Positions 1 to 9,312 of a stretch of DNA of 64,000 bases are shown here, in pieces. The notes below the pieces were generated by a model. It saw nothing but the letters and a program-made list of their open reading frames with translations, was not told the origin of the DNA and made no database searches. Location of the stretch: assembly GCA_905234195.1 (NCBI GenBank), contig CAJOFR010000001.1, forward strand, positions 202,822-266,821, in the 5' to 3' direction. The translations under genes were made by a program, and so were the position numbers. Within the stretch, counting starts at the first letter, position 1. Every line of letters starts with the position of its first letter. Source of the DNA: an uncultured Selenomonadaceae bacterium (GTDB taxonomy: Bacteria; Bacillota; Negativicutes; Selenomonadales; Selenomonadaceae).

Positions 1-20
1 ATCTAGTTCCTAAAGCAAAG

Positions 21-49
21 TTGACGTGAAAGAAAGGCGGTGTTATAAT
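21..49 (+). promoter_or_regulatory. sigma-70-type promoter of rpsU
   Basis: A TTGACG -35 box (21-26) and a perfect TATAAT -10 box (44-49) are separated by 17 bp, about 50 bases before the rpsU start codon. No other promoter-like signal lies between it and rpsU. Confidence 0.8.
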
Positions 50-98
50 ACGCAGGTAATGCGACAGCTTAAATTGCAGCGGAGGGAGGGAAAAAGAC

Positions 99-278
99 AT
101 GGCTAATGAAGTTAAAGTTGGAAAAAACGAATCCATAGACAGTGCTCTCCGTCGCTTTAAGCGTACTTGTCAGAAGGCAGGTACGCTTGCTGAAGTTCGT
201 AAGCGTGAACATTATGAGAAACCCAGCGTCCGCCGGAAGAAGAAATCAGAGGCGGCTCGCAAGCGTAAGTACCGTTGA
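99..278 (+). CDS. rpsU: 30S ribosomal protein S21 (bS21)
   Basis: This gene encodes a 59-residue very basic protein of the small ribosomal subunit, which in other bacteria helps the 30S subunit engage mRNA at initiation. The N-terminal region with [14 protein letters not shown] and the later [15 protein letters not shown] stretch are typical of bS21, and the C-terminus is a run of Arg and Lys. The start ATG is preceded by a GGAGGGAGGG purine block at 81-90. The gene has its own consensus promoter upstream and a rho-independent terminator downstream, so it looks monocistronic and separate from the secretion operon that follows. Its length matches the family. Confidence 0.95.
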   Translation: MANEVKVGKNESIDSALRRFKRTCQKAGTLAEVRKREHYEKPSVRRKKKSEAARKRKYR

Positions 279-302
279 AATTTTGTCGAAAATTAAAAAT
301 GG

Positions 303-337
303 CCGCTGTCTTTCGTTACGGAATGACGGCGGTTTTT
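303..337 (+). terminator. rho-independent terminator of rpsU
   Basis: An 8-bp stem (303-310 with 325-332, one G-U pair) is followed by five T residues. It separates rpsU from the ABC exporter gene. Confidence 0.75.
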
Positions 338-405
338 AAGTTAAGGGAAAAAGGAAAATTCCGATTATTAATCCCCAAAAAAAGAAGGGAGTATCGTATC
401 GAAAA

Positions 406-2544
406 ATGCCTGAACAACAATCCTCCTCGGCGGCAAACCGAACAGGGGTAATATCTATTATAAAAGTTCTGCAACATTTTGGAGTTAAAGATCTTGAAAA
501 AATTTACAAAGAAAATCCCGATACCGACGACAAAGTCGATTGGGAAAAGCTGCAAAAGCTGGCTCGCAAGTACAAAGTAAGAAGTACGCTTATTCGACCC
601 ACCGCCGAAGAGCTGCGCGAAATTGAATACCCCGCCGTTGCGAAAATGAACGACGGCGCGTATATTTCAATCGGCAGTGCAAATGACGAAGTTCTTTTGG
701 TTATAGACCCGCGCCAAAATAAACCGGTGGCAATGCCGATGAAAGAATTTTTGGAGAGCTGGGCAAATGAACTGCTGATTTTTTCGGCAGCATTAAGCTG
801 GACTTACTTCAAAAAGCGTTTCAACGTCGATTGGTTTTTAAAAGTCATGAGCCACTACAAAAGACCACTCGGCGAAGTTTTGGCGGCGTCGTTCTTCCTG
901 CAACTAATGGGTATAGTCTTCCCGCTTATCACGCAGGTTATTATCGATAAAGTTATCGGCAACTCCGGCTATTCCACGCTGACAGTTATCGGCACGGCGA
1001 TGGTTTTGTTTTTCTTCATGCAGTCGCTGTTGACGCTTTTAAAAACTTACATACTTAATCACACGACGAACAAACTCGACGCGATACTTGGCACGCGCCT
1101 TTTCAGACACCTAATCGCCCTGCCGTTGCCTTATTACGAAAGACGACGCGTCGGCGATACTTTGATGCGCGTGGGAGCCTTGACGCAGATACGAACATTT
1201 TTGACGGGCACAGGCTTAATGACGGTGCTCGACGTGTTTTTCTCCGTCGTGTTTATTGCGTTCATGATGTGGTATTCTGTTCCGCTGACCTTAATCGCGT
1301 TGATGATTGTCCCGCTGTACCTCGCGCAAAATATTTGGGCAGTACCGATTATCAAGAAAAAAATTGAGGCGGTCTGGAGAACCGGCGCAATGAACAACGC
1401 GTTTATGGTCGAATCAATCTCAAACATTGAGACGATAAAAGCGTTGGCAGTCGAACCGCAGTTCGTCAACCGCTGGGAAAATCTTTTGGCGCGATACGTC
1501 CGCACAACTTTTGAGAATTTTAAATTTAACGCCGTGATAAATGCATTCAGCGGCGTCGTGCAGGGTTTAATCACGATGTCAATTCTCTGGTACGGCGGTC
1601 ACATGGTCATGGACGGCTACTTCACGCTTGGTCAATTAATCGCGTTCCAAATGCTTTCCAGGCAGGCGATTGCGCCAATGACAAAACTTTTGAGGATGTG
1701 GCCGCAAGTTCAGCAAGTCGGTCTCGGTCTCGAACGTATCGGCGATATTTTGAACACGCCTATGGAACCGATTGTGCAGGATATGGGCAAGCGCGGCGCG
1801 GACAGAATTGACGGCGCGATTGAATTTCAAGACGTCTCGTTCCGGTATCGCGTGGACTTGCCGCTTGTCTTGGAAGGAATAAATTTGAAAATCGCGCCCG
1901 GCGAAAAGCTGGGGATTGTCGGGCGTTCCGGCTCCGGTAAGTCAACTTTGACAAGCCTTGTACAAAATCTTTATATCCCCGAATCCGGCACGATAACAAT
2001 CGGCGGCATAAATACCCGCGAAGCAAATCTCGGTTGGCTGCGCGACCAAATAGGCGTCGTCATGCAGGAGAATTATCTTTTTAATTCAAGTGTTCGCGAT
2101 AATATTGCGGTCAGTCGTCCTACGGCGACAATGGACGAAATTATTCGCGCGGCTCGTCTCGCCGGTGCACACGATTTTATTTTGGAACTCAAGGAAGGTT
2201 ACGATACAAAGGTTGGCGAACGCGGCGATTCACTTAGCGGCGGTCAACGTCAGCGCGTCGCAATCGCAAGGGCACTTCTCGCTAATCCGCCCATTTTGAT
2301 TTTCGACGAGGCTACTTCCGCGCTTGACTACGAATCCGAGAGAATTATTTTGAACAACATGGGGGCTATCGGCGCGCAGAGGACAATGCTGATTATCGCG
2401 CACAGGCTTAGTGCTGTTCGTCGTTGCGATAAAATTATTGTCGTCGACAAGGGTCATATCGTCGAGAGCGGCTCGCATGACGAATTGCTTGCGCTCGGCG
2501 GGCTCTATCGTTATCTTTATGATCAACAAGAAAGCAGAGGATAG
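406..2544 (+). CDS. type I secretion ABC exporter with degenerate C39-like domain
   Basis: A 712-residue inner-membrane exporter of the HlyB/LapB type. Residues 1-130 resemble a peptidase C39 domain, but the catalytic Cys-Gly is replaced by Thr-Gly (NRTGVISIIKVLQHFG) and the expected His is absent, so it is probably a non-cleaving substrate-docking domain like that of HlyB. Residues about 150-430 form a six-helix ABC transmembrane domain. The ATPase domain has Walker A GRSGSGKST, signature LSGGQRQR, Walker B ILIFDEATSALD and the IIAHRLS switch histidine. A GGGAG site lies about 14 bases before the ATG, somewhat far. It is followed by an HlyD adaptor and a second exporter on the same strand. 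The secreted substrate is not in the window. Confidence 0.9.
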   Translation: MPEQQSSSAANRTGVISIIKVLQHFGVKDLEKIYKENPDTDDKVDWEKLQKLARKYKVRSTLIRPTAEELREIEYPAVAKMNDGAYISIGSANDEVLLVIDPRQNKPVAMPMKEFLESWANELLIFSAALSWTYFKKRFNVDWFLKVMSHYKRPLGEVLAASFFLQLMGIVFPLITQVIIDKVIGNSGYSTLTVIGTAMVLFFFMQSLLTLLKTYILNHTTNKLDAILGTRLFRHLIALPLPYYERRRVGDTLMRVGALTQIRTFLTGTGLMTVLDVFFSVVFIAFMMWYSVPLTLIALMIVPLYLAQNIWAVPIIKKKIEAVWRTGAMNNAFMVESISNIETIKALAVEPQFVNRWENLLARYVRTTFENFKFNAVINAFSGVVQGLITMSILWYGGHMVMDGYFTLGQLIAFQMLSRQAIAPMTKLLRMWPQVQQVGLGLERIGDILNTPMEPIVQDMGKRGADRIDGAIEFQDVSFRYRVDLPLVLEGINLKIAPGEKLGIVGRSGSGKSTLTSLVQNLYIPESGTITIGGINTREANLGWLRDQIGVVMQENYLFNSSVRDNIAVSRPTATMDEIIRAARLAGAHDFILELKEGYDTKVGERGDSLSGGQRQRVAIARALLANPPILIFDEATSALDYESERIILNNMGAIGAQRTMLIIAHRLSAVRRCDKIIVVDKGHIVESGSHDELLALGGLYRYLYDQQESRG

Positions 2545-2618
2545 CTGGGGATAAGTGATAAGGGGTAAGCGGTAAAGACTGCACTTTCCACTTTCCCCTT
2601 GACGCTTGCCCCTTAATC
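2545..2618 (+). repeat. heptad-periodic inverted repeat (H1)
   Basis: The left arm reads as seven-base units such as AGTGATA, AGGGGTA and AGCGGTA. The right arm is the pyrimidine-rich reverse form (CACTTTC, CACTTTC, CCCTTGA, CGCTTGC, CCCTTAA). The arms are imperfectly complementary over about 30 bases and could form one long hairpin between the exporter and hlyD genes. It begins directly after the exporter stop codon. Related copies occur near 9.7, 14.1, 17.4, 52.8 and 56.3 kb. Confidence 0.75.
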
Positions 2619-2633
2619 GTGGGGGTTTTATTG

Positions 2634-3989
2634 ATGAAATTTTGGAACTGGCTGGTTCACGGCGGAGAACGTGAAAAAGAAACAGAGTTTTTGCCGGCAA
2701 TACTCGAAGTAACGGAAACACCGCCTTCACCGACGGGACGAGTAATCATGTGGACAATTTTAATTTTAGTTTGCGTCGCGTTGGCTTGGGCGTTTTTGGG
2801 AAAAATAAACGAAGTTGCCGTCGCGCCCGGAAAAGTTATCCCTTCCGGACAGGCAAAAACCGTGCAGGTTAAAAACAAGGGGATTATCAAAGAAATTCGC
2901 GTCGAAGAGGGGCAGAACGTCGAAGAAGGCGAAGTCTTGGTTTTGCTCGACCCGACGACCACCAGCGCGGATTATGACAGCTTGAAAAAGCGCGCTGCCT
3001 ATTACAAACTCGATATTCAGCGGCTGACGGCGGAACTTAGCGGGCAACCTTTTGTTCCCGAAGAAGATCCCGACCTTGAGGCGCATGATTTGACGGCGGA
3101 GCTTGCGCTTTATCAGAGCCGCACGAGTGACCATCAAACGCAACGTCAAAGCCGGCAGGAAGTTATCGACCAACGCCGCGCCCGTTTGAAGGCAACGCAG
3201 GCAACTTATGAAAAATATTCCGAAGGTCTGAAAATCGCGCAGGAAAAAGAACGCCGCTTGGAGGATTTGATTGCTGAAAGTGCAATTTCAGAGTTCCAGC
3301 TTTTGGAGCAACAGAACGAAACGATTGAATACGCGAAAAATGCGCAGGCGGAACTTGATTCGATAACGAGCATTCAAGCTGAAATTGCGGAGGCTGAACA
3401 AAATCTCGCCAACGTCGACGCCGCATATCGAAAGGATATTATGACGTCGCTTGTTGAGGCGAAAAAAGAATATTATTCCGTCACGGAGTCTATTAAAAAA
3501 GCTGAAGAGGACGCGCGCCTTGCAACAATCGTCGCGCCAATTTCCGGACGCGTGTACAATCTTTCCGTTCACACCATTGGCGGTATCGTCACGGACGCAC
3601 AGCCGCTTATGCAGATTATTCCGGAAGATGTTTCGCTTGAGTTTGAAGTTTACGCCGATAACAAGGACATTGGTTTTATTCGCATGGGGCAGACCGCCGA
3701 AGTTAAGGTAGAGACTTTTAATTTTCAAAAGTTCGGCATGGTTGACGCGACTGTTACCGAAGTCAGCGCGGACGCCGTCAATGAGCCCAGTGACCTTGAA
3801 AAAAATAAACGTTTCAAATTGATTCTTAAGCCGGACGGCAAACCTACAATGGACGTTTTCGGCGAAGAGGTACCGCTGTCCGTCGGCATGAGTGTCAGCG
3901 CGGAAATTAAGATTAAAGAAAAGCGAATTATCGACTTCTTCCTCGATCCCTTCCGCAAATACACTTCCGAAGCTTTGAGGGAGCGTTGA
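2634..3989 (+). CDS. HlyD-family membrane fusion protein
   Basis: A 451-residue periplasmic adaptor of a type I secretion system, linking the ABC exporter to an outer-membrane channel. There is a short cytoplasmic N-terminus, one membrane helix (about residues 40-60), a first biotinyl-lipoyl half (VKNKGIIKEIRVEEG), a long Glu/Gln/Ala-rich coiled-coil hairpin (about 115-285), a second lipoyl half (ATIVAPISGRVYNL) and a C-terminal beta-barrel. The ATG at 2634 is preferred because GGGGG at 2621-2625 is well placed for it; a GTG at 2619 overlaps that site. Its position between two exporter genes suggests it serves both or a heterodimer. No TolC-like gene is nearby. Confidence 0.9.
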   Translation: MKFWNWLVHGGEREKETEFLPAILEVTETPPSPTGRVIMWTILILVCVALAWAFLGKINEVAVAPGKVIPSGQAKTVQVKNKGIIKEIRVEEGQNVEEGEVLVLLDPTTTSADYDSLKKRAAYYKLDIQRLTAELSGQPFVPEEDPDLEAHDLTAELALYQSRTSDHQTQRQSRQEVIDQRRARLKATQATYEKYSEGLKIAQEKERRLEDLIAESAISEFQLLEQQNETIEYAKNAQAELDSITSIQAEIAEAEQNLANVDAAYRKDIMTSLVEAKKEYYSVTESIKKAEEDARLATIVAPISGRVYNLSVHTIGGIVTDAQPLMQIIPEDVSLEFEVYADNKDIGFIRMGQTAEVKVETFNFQKFGMVDATVTEVSADAVNEPSDLEKNKRFKLILKPDGKPTMDVFGEEVPLSVGMSVSAEIKIKEKRIIDFFLDPFRKYTSEALRER

Positions 3990-3992
3990 TTC

Positions 3993-6317
3993 ATGGCTGA
4001 AGACAAAAATAATAACTCGCAAAATAATTCGCAAAGTTTTAACCTGGTACCGCGTGGTGACAAGACGCCGCAGAAAAAAGATGACAGTCAAGGCGAAGGC
4101 AAACAGGCTTTGGCGAAAATAGATTTGGCAAAAGTTCCCGCAAGTCAGGCGAATACTCAAGCACTCGATACGAACGTTAAGCCCGAAGACGGCGGAAGGG
4201 TCAACGGCATCGATACGGGGCTGGCTTGCCTTATCGCCATTGCGAAGTACTACAACATTCCCGCCGATTATCGCCAGCTGGAACGCGCCTATGTTTTGAG
4301 CGAAGGCAGTGTCGATTTTACGACGATTGTCCGCGCCGCGCGGGAGCTGAAACTGAAAGCGCGTTCGTATACCGGCTTGAAGGAAGCTGACCTGGACAGG
4401 CTCGTTTATCCCGCGCTGATTCAACTGAACTCCGGAAAAAAAGTCGTCATTACGACGATTCGCGACGGCGATATTTATATCGTCGACCCGGTTTTTTCGC
4501 AGAAACCCGTTAAAGCCGAACGCTACAAACTTTTGATGGACTGGACAGGCGACGCGATTTTATTCACGCGCCGTTTTGAACTCGACAGGAAAAAAGAGCC
4601 CTTCGGTTTTAAGTGGTTCGTGCCCGTCGTCGGAAAATACATGCCGTTTTTGCGCAGCGTCCTTTGGATGTCGCTGATTTTGCAGGTAATCGGATTGGCG
4701 TCCCCGTTTTTCGTGCAGAATATTATCGACAAAGTTCTTGTGCACAGGGCGGCGGACGCGCTTGACGTTTTCGTTTTGGGTATGGCAACCTGTACGATTT
4801 TCCAGACGTGGATAATGGGCTTGCGCGCCTATCTTTTTACAAACATTTGCTCGAAAATGGACGTCGCCTTAAGTTCGCGCCTGTTCAAAAATATTACCGC
4901 ACTGCCGCTTAGTTATTTTCAAAAGTGGCAAGTCGGCGATGTCGTCTCGCGTCTCGGCGAACTGCAAACGCTACGTTCGTTTATCACCGGTTCCAGCTTG
5001 ACGATTTTGCTTGACATGGTTTTCGCCGTCGTTTACTTCGGGGTTATGTTCCTGTACAGCCGCGTTTTGAGCGTCGTTGTGCTCGTCATGATTCCGCTGT
5101 TCGTGATTTTAAATTTGGTTGTCGCTCCGATTTTCCGCCGCATGATTAACGAAAGATTTTTAATCGCCAGCGAAAACCGCTCCTTCTTAATTGAAACGAT
5201 AACGGGTATTCGTACGGTAAAATCTTCCAGCGTCGAGAATAATTTTATTCGCCGTTATGAAGAAATGCTCGCGCGCCTCGTCAAATCTTCTCTCGCCGTC
5301 ATAAATCTCGCGAACGTCGCCAATTCAATTGGTACTTTCTTGCACGCGATTTTTAACCTCTCGATTTTGTGGATTGGTTCCTATTACGTCATGGAGGGCG
5401 AAATTTCCGTCGGCGAATTGATTGCGTTCCAAATGATTGCCGGTCAGTTAATCGCGCCGGTTATGCGCTTGATTAATCAGTGGCAATATTTCCAGCAAAT
5501 CCGCGTTTCTATGGAGCGTCTCGGCGACATAATGAACGAGGAAACAGAGCCGGCGTTTAATCCTTCGCGCACGACGTTGCCCAGTTTGCACGGCGATATT
5601 GCGCTGGAAAAATTGGCGTTCAGTTATTCTCCGGAAAGCGGAAAAGTTTTGGACAACATAAATATCAGAATCCCCGCCGGAATGAAAGTCGGTATCGTCG
5701 GGCGTTCGGGTTCAGGAAAATCTACGCTGACGAAATTGATTCAGCGTCTTTACCTTCCAGAAAACGGCAGGATTTTGATTGACGGCGTCGACATTGCGCA
5801 GGTCGAGCCGGCTTGGTTGCGTCGACAAATCGGCGTCGTTTTGCAGGACAGCAAACTTTTTAGCGGGACTGTCGAAGAAAATATCCGCATCGCCTGCCCG
5901 AACGCCTCGCATGAAGATGTTGTCAATGCCGCGAAACTTGCCGGCGCAGATGATTTTATCAGCCAGTTTCAAAACGGCTATGAAACTTTTGTCGGTGAAC
6001 GCGGCAGTCTTTTAAGCGGCGGTCAGCGTCAGAGAATTGCTATCGCCCGCGCGTTGATTTCGGATCCGCGTATTTTGATTTTCGACGAGGCAACTTCTGC
6101 GCTGGACTATGAATCGGAAAATATTATCATGCAAAATATCGAGCCTATCGCTGAAGGGCGTACCATGCTCATGATTGCGCACAGACTTTCTACCGTTCGG
6201 AATTGCGATGCGATTATCGTTATCGACAAGGGCAAAATTATTGAGGCGGGTTCTCATGACGACTTACTCAAAAGAAATGGTGCCTACGCCAAACTTTATT
6301 ATTCTCAAATCGCTTGA
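3993..6317 (+). CDS. second type I secretion ABC exporter with degenerate C39-like domain
   Basis: A 774-residue paralogue of the exporter upstream, starting three bases after the HlyD stop, so almost certainly co-translated with it. It has a hydrophilic Asn/Gln/Lys-rich extension (1-65), then a C39-like domain in which Cys-Gly is again Thr-Gly (IDTGLACLIAIAKYYN) and the His is missing. The membrane domain spans about residues 205-490. The ATPase domain carries [29 protein letters not shown] and MIAHRLS. Two exporters with one adaptor could mean a heterodimer or two substrates. Neither can process a leader peptide by the C39 mechanism, so export through an uncleaved C-terminal signal is likely. 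Confidence 0.9.
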   Translation: MAEDKNNNSQNNSQSFNLVPRGDKTPQKKDDSQGEGKQALAKIDLAKVPASQANTQALDTNVKPEDGGRVNGIDTGLACLIAIAKYYNIPADYRQLERAYVLSEGSVDFTTIVRAARELKLKARSYTGLKEADLDRLVYPALIQLNSGKKVVITTIRDGDIYIVDPVFSQKPVKAERYKLLMDWTGDAILFTRRFELDRKKEPFGFKWFVPVVGKYMPFLRSVLWMSLILQVIGLASPFFVQNIIDKVLVHRAADALDVFVLGMATCTIFQTWIMGLRAYLFTNICSKMDVALSSRLFKNITALPLSYFQKWQVGDVVSRLGELQTLRSFITGSSLTILLDMVFAVVYFGVMFLYSRVLSVVVLVMIPLFVILNLVVAPIFRRMINERFLIASENRSFLIETITGIRTVKSSSVENNFIRRYEEMLARLVKSSLAVINLANVANSIGTFLHAIFNLSILWIGSYYVMEGEISVGELIAFQMIAGQLIAPVMRLINQWQYFQQIRVSMERLGDIMNEETEPAFNPSRTTLPSLHGDIALEKLAFSYSPESGKVLDNINIRIPAGMKVGIVGRSGSGKSTLTKLIQRLYLPENGRILIDGVDIAQVEPAWLRRQIGVVLQDSKLFSGTVEENIRIACPNASHEDVVNAAKLAGADDFISQFQNGYETFVGERGSLLSGGQRQRIAIARALISDPRILIFDEATSALDYESENIIMQNIEPIAEGRTMLMIAHRLSTVRNCDAIIVIDKGKIIEAGSHDDLLKRNGAYAKLYYSQIA

Positions 6318-6344
6318 GTTTGAATTTACAAAGGAGTTTTACAC

Positions 6345-7580
6345 GTGAATATTTTTATTCTGCATCCGTCATTTCCCGCGCAGTATCTTAATTTTGCTCC
6401 GTATCTGGCGAGCAATCCGGAAAACACCGTGCATTTTATGAGCAAGGAGAACAGCATTAACTCCCAACTGAAAAATGTAACGCTTGCTCTTTATCAGAAG
6501 CCGAACGAAAAAGCCGAAGAGTGGATTCAAACTTGCGGACCCCTTCGCCCTGCCGCTGAAGCTGTCGTCGAAGGTCAAGCCGTCGTCCGCGCAATGGAAT
6601 GGATGGCGCGCGAAAGACACATTCGCCCCGATATTATAATCGCTCACACCGGCTGGGGTTCTACTCTTTACTGCAAAGACTTGTATCCTAAAGTTCCCAT
6701 ACTCGGATATTTTGAGTGGTTTTATCGCGCCGAAGACAGCGATTGTTATTGGTGGCCGGACGAAATTCCGCAAATGCAGAATCGAATTTCAATTCGTTCG
6801 CGCAATGCTCACCACTTGCTGAACCTTGACCTCTGCGACGCGGGAATTACTCCGACGAAGTGGCAATATGAGCAGTTCCCCGAAGAGTACAAGCCGAAAT
6901 TAAATATCATTCATGAAGGCATCGACACAAATTTTTGTTCGCCGGATCCTAGCGGCACCCGTCCCGGTCTTGTACTTGACGACGTTCAAATTAATTTGCC
7001 CGAAGGCACGGAAATTTTGACGTACGTTTCGCGCGGCTTTGAAATGTATCGCGGCTTCCCCTACTTTATGGACGCGATTAGAATTGTTCTCCAGCGTCGC
7101 CCTAAACTTCACGTTATCGTCGTCGGCAAGGACAGAATTTGTTACGGCGCGCAGCTGAAGGACACGACATATTTGCAGGAGGAGGAAAAGAAGGGCGGCT
7201 ACGATACCGAGCGCGTTCATTTTGTCGGCTTGAGGAATCGCGGCGACTATCAAAAAATTTTGCGCGCGTCAAGCTGTCACGTTTATTTGACTCGTCCGTT
7301 TGTTTTGAGCTGGTCTTTCCTTGAGGCGATGAGTTTTGGTTGCCCGATTGTCGGTTCAAAAACGCCGCCGGTTGAAGAAGTCATGGAAGATAATGTAAAC
7401 GGACTTTTGGCGGAATTTCGTTCGCCTTACCATATCGCCCGCAAGATTGAAGAGATTCTCGACGACCGTGAGCTTGCGAAAAAGCTCGGCGAAAGAGCCC
7501 GCGAAACTGTCCTTGAGCGTTTTGAGTTGATGAAGTGCATGCGCGCGCAGGAAGATTTAATGTATAGTTTGGTCAGATAA
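6345..7580 (+). CDS. family 4-type glycosyltransferase
   Basis: A 411-residue GT-B fold glycosyltransferase. The N-terminal half (MNIFILHPSFPAQYLNFAP, then IIAHTGWGSTLY) matches the acceptor-side Rossmann domain of GT4 enzymes. The C-terminal half carries VSRGFEMYRGFPYFMDAI, then LEAMSFGCPIVGSKTPPVEEV, the usual nucleotide-sugar site with its conserved glutamate. Translation starts at GTG 6345 with AAAGGAG about nine bases before it. It lies 27 bases behind the second exporter and 21 bases before another glycosyltransferase, so it probably glycosylates the exported protein or another surface polymer. Donor and acceptor sugars cannot be deduced. Confidence 0.85.
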   Translation: MNIFILHPSFPAQYLNFAPYLASNPENTVHFMSKENSINSQLKNVTLALYQKPNEKAEEWIQTCGPLRPAAEAVVEGQAVVRAMEWMARERHIRPDIIIAHTGWGSTLYCKDLYPKVPILGYFEWFYRAEDSDCYWWPDEIPQMQNRISIRSRNAHHLLNLDLCDAGITPTKWQYEQFPEEYKPKLNIIHEGIDTNFCSPDPSGTRPGLVLDDVQINLPEGTEILTYVSRGFEMYRGFPYFMDAIRIVLQRRPKLHVIVVGKDRICYGAQLKDTTYLQEEEKKGGYDTERVHFVGLRNRGDYQKILRASSCHVYLTRPFVLSWSFLEAMSFGCPIVGSKTPPVEEVMEDNVNGLLAEFRSPYHIARKIEEILDDRELAKKLGERARETVLERFELMKCMRAQEDLMYSLVR

Positions 7581-7601
7581 TTTCACACCGGAGGTTTTTT
7601 G

Positions 7602-9278
7602 ATGACACTTGAAAGTTTTATTCCGCCGCGCTCAAAAATTGTTATGGAAGTCACCGGCGACGTCCCTGCGGATTTTGAGACTACCAAAGAAAAATTTTTG
7701 GAAGTGCAACCCGAATGTACTTACATGATCGCCAAAGATATTTCAAAGTTCGGCAAAAAACTCGACGCCATTGTTTTGCAGAATGAGTTAATCGGAAATA
7801 TGGAACACGACGAACTTGTTGAGCTGATAAAAAAATCTGCAGGCAGGCTCGCGCCGCGCGGCACTTTGATTTTCGCGCTGGACAATATCGCTTTCGTGGA
7901 AAATGTCATGGCGATTTTGGAAGGACTGCCGCCGAAAATGAAAACGACGTTGACGAAAACGCAGCTCGAAGACGCAATCGACGAGGCAGGGCTAAATAAA
8001 CTCCGTTCGATGAATGCTTCGCGCAGGATGCAAATTCCTCAAGAGCTTGCCGAAATTTCCAAAGTCAACCCCGCAGTTTTCGCCTTCATAATCACCGCGA
8101 CGCCCGACGAAGTTCCGCCGAAGACGCTGATTCAAACCGCCATTGGTGAAAGATTGGTCTGCGCGCCGGTGAGAATCCATACGCCGAATGTTTTTATGGT
8201 CACCGAACCAAACGTCATGGCTATTTCTGTTGACTCCGGCAACACCTACGAACTTTTTTCAAAGGAGAACTACGAGAACAGAATTTTTATTAATCAGCGA
8301 ATTTCTTTCCCGTCTTTCAGGAAGGGCGCGGATTTTTTCAGGGAGATGCGCAAGCGCGATTATCTTTTCCTGGAGGAAATGGACGACAACCCCACGCTTT
8401 GGAAGGACAAGTACGAACAAACCGCCTGGATAAATTTTGTGGGCGCGCACGGCGTTCAGACTTCGACGGAATATCTTGCGGAGTTCTTCAGGCAATTTAA
8501 TCCGAACGTTAGAGTTTTTGCCAACCATTTGCGCAGAATTTTGCCGCCGAGAGATTTTGACGAGGAGTTTCAAAATTCCGAACGCCCCGTTACAATTTTT
8601 TTCGGCGCGCTGAATCGTGACGAGGAGTTTATTTCTCTGCTCCCCGTACTGAATAAATTTGCGAAGGAGTACGGAAATAAAATCGCCTTCAAAATTATTG
8701 CCCGGCAAAAACTTTTCGACGCCCTCGAAAGTGACAACAAAATTTTCGTCGGCAACCCGAACTATTACGACGGGCAACTTGCCCCCTACAATCAGTACGA
8801 GGAGGCGTTGCGGACTTCGGACATTGCGCTTTTGCCGCTTGCCGATAATGAATTTAATCGCGCGAAATCCGATTTGAAGTTTATCGAATGCGCGGGGTGC
8901 GGCGCGGTGGCTTTGGCGTCCCCCGTTGTTTACGAGTCGACGATTAAAGACGGGGAGACGGGATTTATTTTCCGCGACGAAAGAGATTTTGCCTTCAAGC
9001 TGAAAATTTTGATTGATAATCGTGAAAAGCGGCGTTCGGTGGCGGAGGCGGCGTATAAGTACGTCAAAAGAAATCGTCTGCTTAGTCAGCACTACGAAGA
9101 GCGGCTGGATTGGTATCGCGAACTTTTGGCGCGGTTGCCCGAACTGCACGAGGAAACTCAAGCGCGTATCGATAAAATTGCCGTGAACTTCAAAGACGAG
9201 CCGCCGCCCGAAATTAAAAATGAATCTCCCGTTGAAGGAAATTTGGGACCAAATGCAGAAATAATTATTCCCGTGTAG
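7602..9278 (+). CDS. methyltransferase-like and glycosyltransferase two-domain protein
   Basis: A 558-residue protein with two parts. Residues about 10-140 look like a SAM-methyltransferase-type Rossmann fold (LDAIVLQNELIGNMEHDE, then GRLAPRGTLIFALDN), though no clear glycine-rich SAM loop is visible, so it may be inactive. Residues about 270-520 resemble the donor-binding half of GT-B glycosyltransferases (FFGALNRDEEFISLLPVL, then KFIECAGCGAVALASPVVYE). The C-terminal tail is acidic and proline-rich. ATG 7602 has GGAGG seven bases upstream; the TTG just before it is less well placed. It is probably co-transcribed with the GT4 gene upstream and may modify the exporter's cargo. Confidence 0.75.
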   Translation: MTLESFIPPRSKIVMEVTGDVPADFETTKEKFLEVQPECTYMIAKDISKFGKKLDAIVLQNELIGNMEHDELVELIKKSAGRLAPRGTLIFALDNIAFVENVMAILEGLPPKMKTTLTKTQLEDAIDEAGLNKLRSMNASRRMQIPQELAEISKVNPAVFAFIITATPDEVPPKTLIQTAIGERLVCAPVRIHTPNVFMVTEPNVMAISVDSGNTYELFSKENYENRIFINQRISFPSFRKGADFFREMRKRDYLFLEEMDDNPTLWKDKYEQTAWINFVGAHGVQTSTEYLAEFFRQFNPNVRVFANHLRRILPPRDFDEEFQNSERPVTIFFGALNRDEEFISLLPVLNKFAKEYGNKIAFKIIARQKLFDALESDNKIFVGNPNYYDGQLAPYNQYEEALRTSDIALLPLADNEFNRAKSDLKFIECAGCGAVALASPVVYESTIKDGETGFIFRDERDFAFKLKILIDNREKRRSVAEAAYKYVKRNRLLSQHYEERLDWYRELLARLPELHEETQARIDKIAVNFKDEPPPEIKNESPVEGNLGPNAEIIIPV

Positions 9279-9312
9279 AAAAATATTTCCCGCAAGAGAG
9301 GGCGTGATGTAA

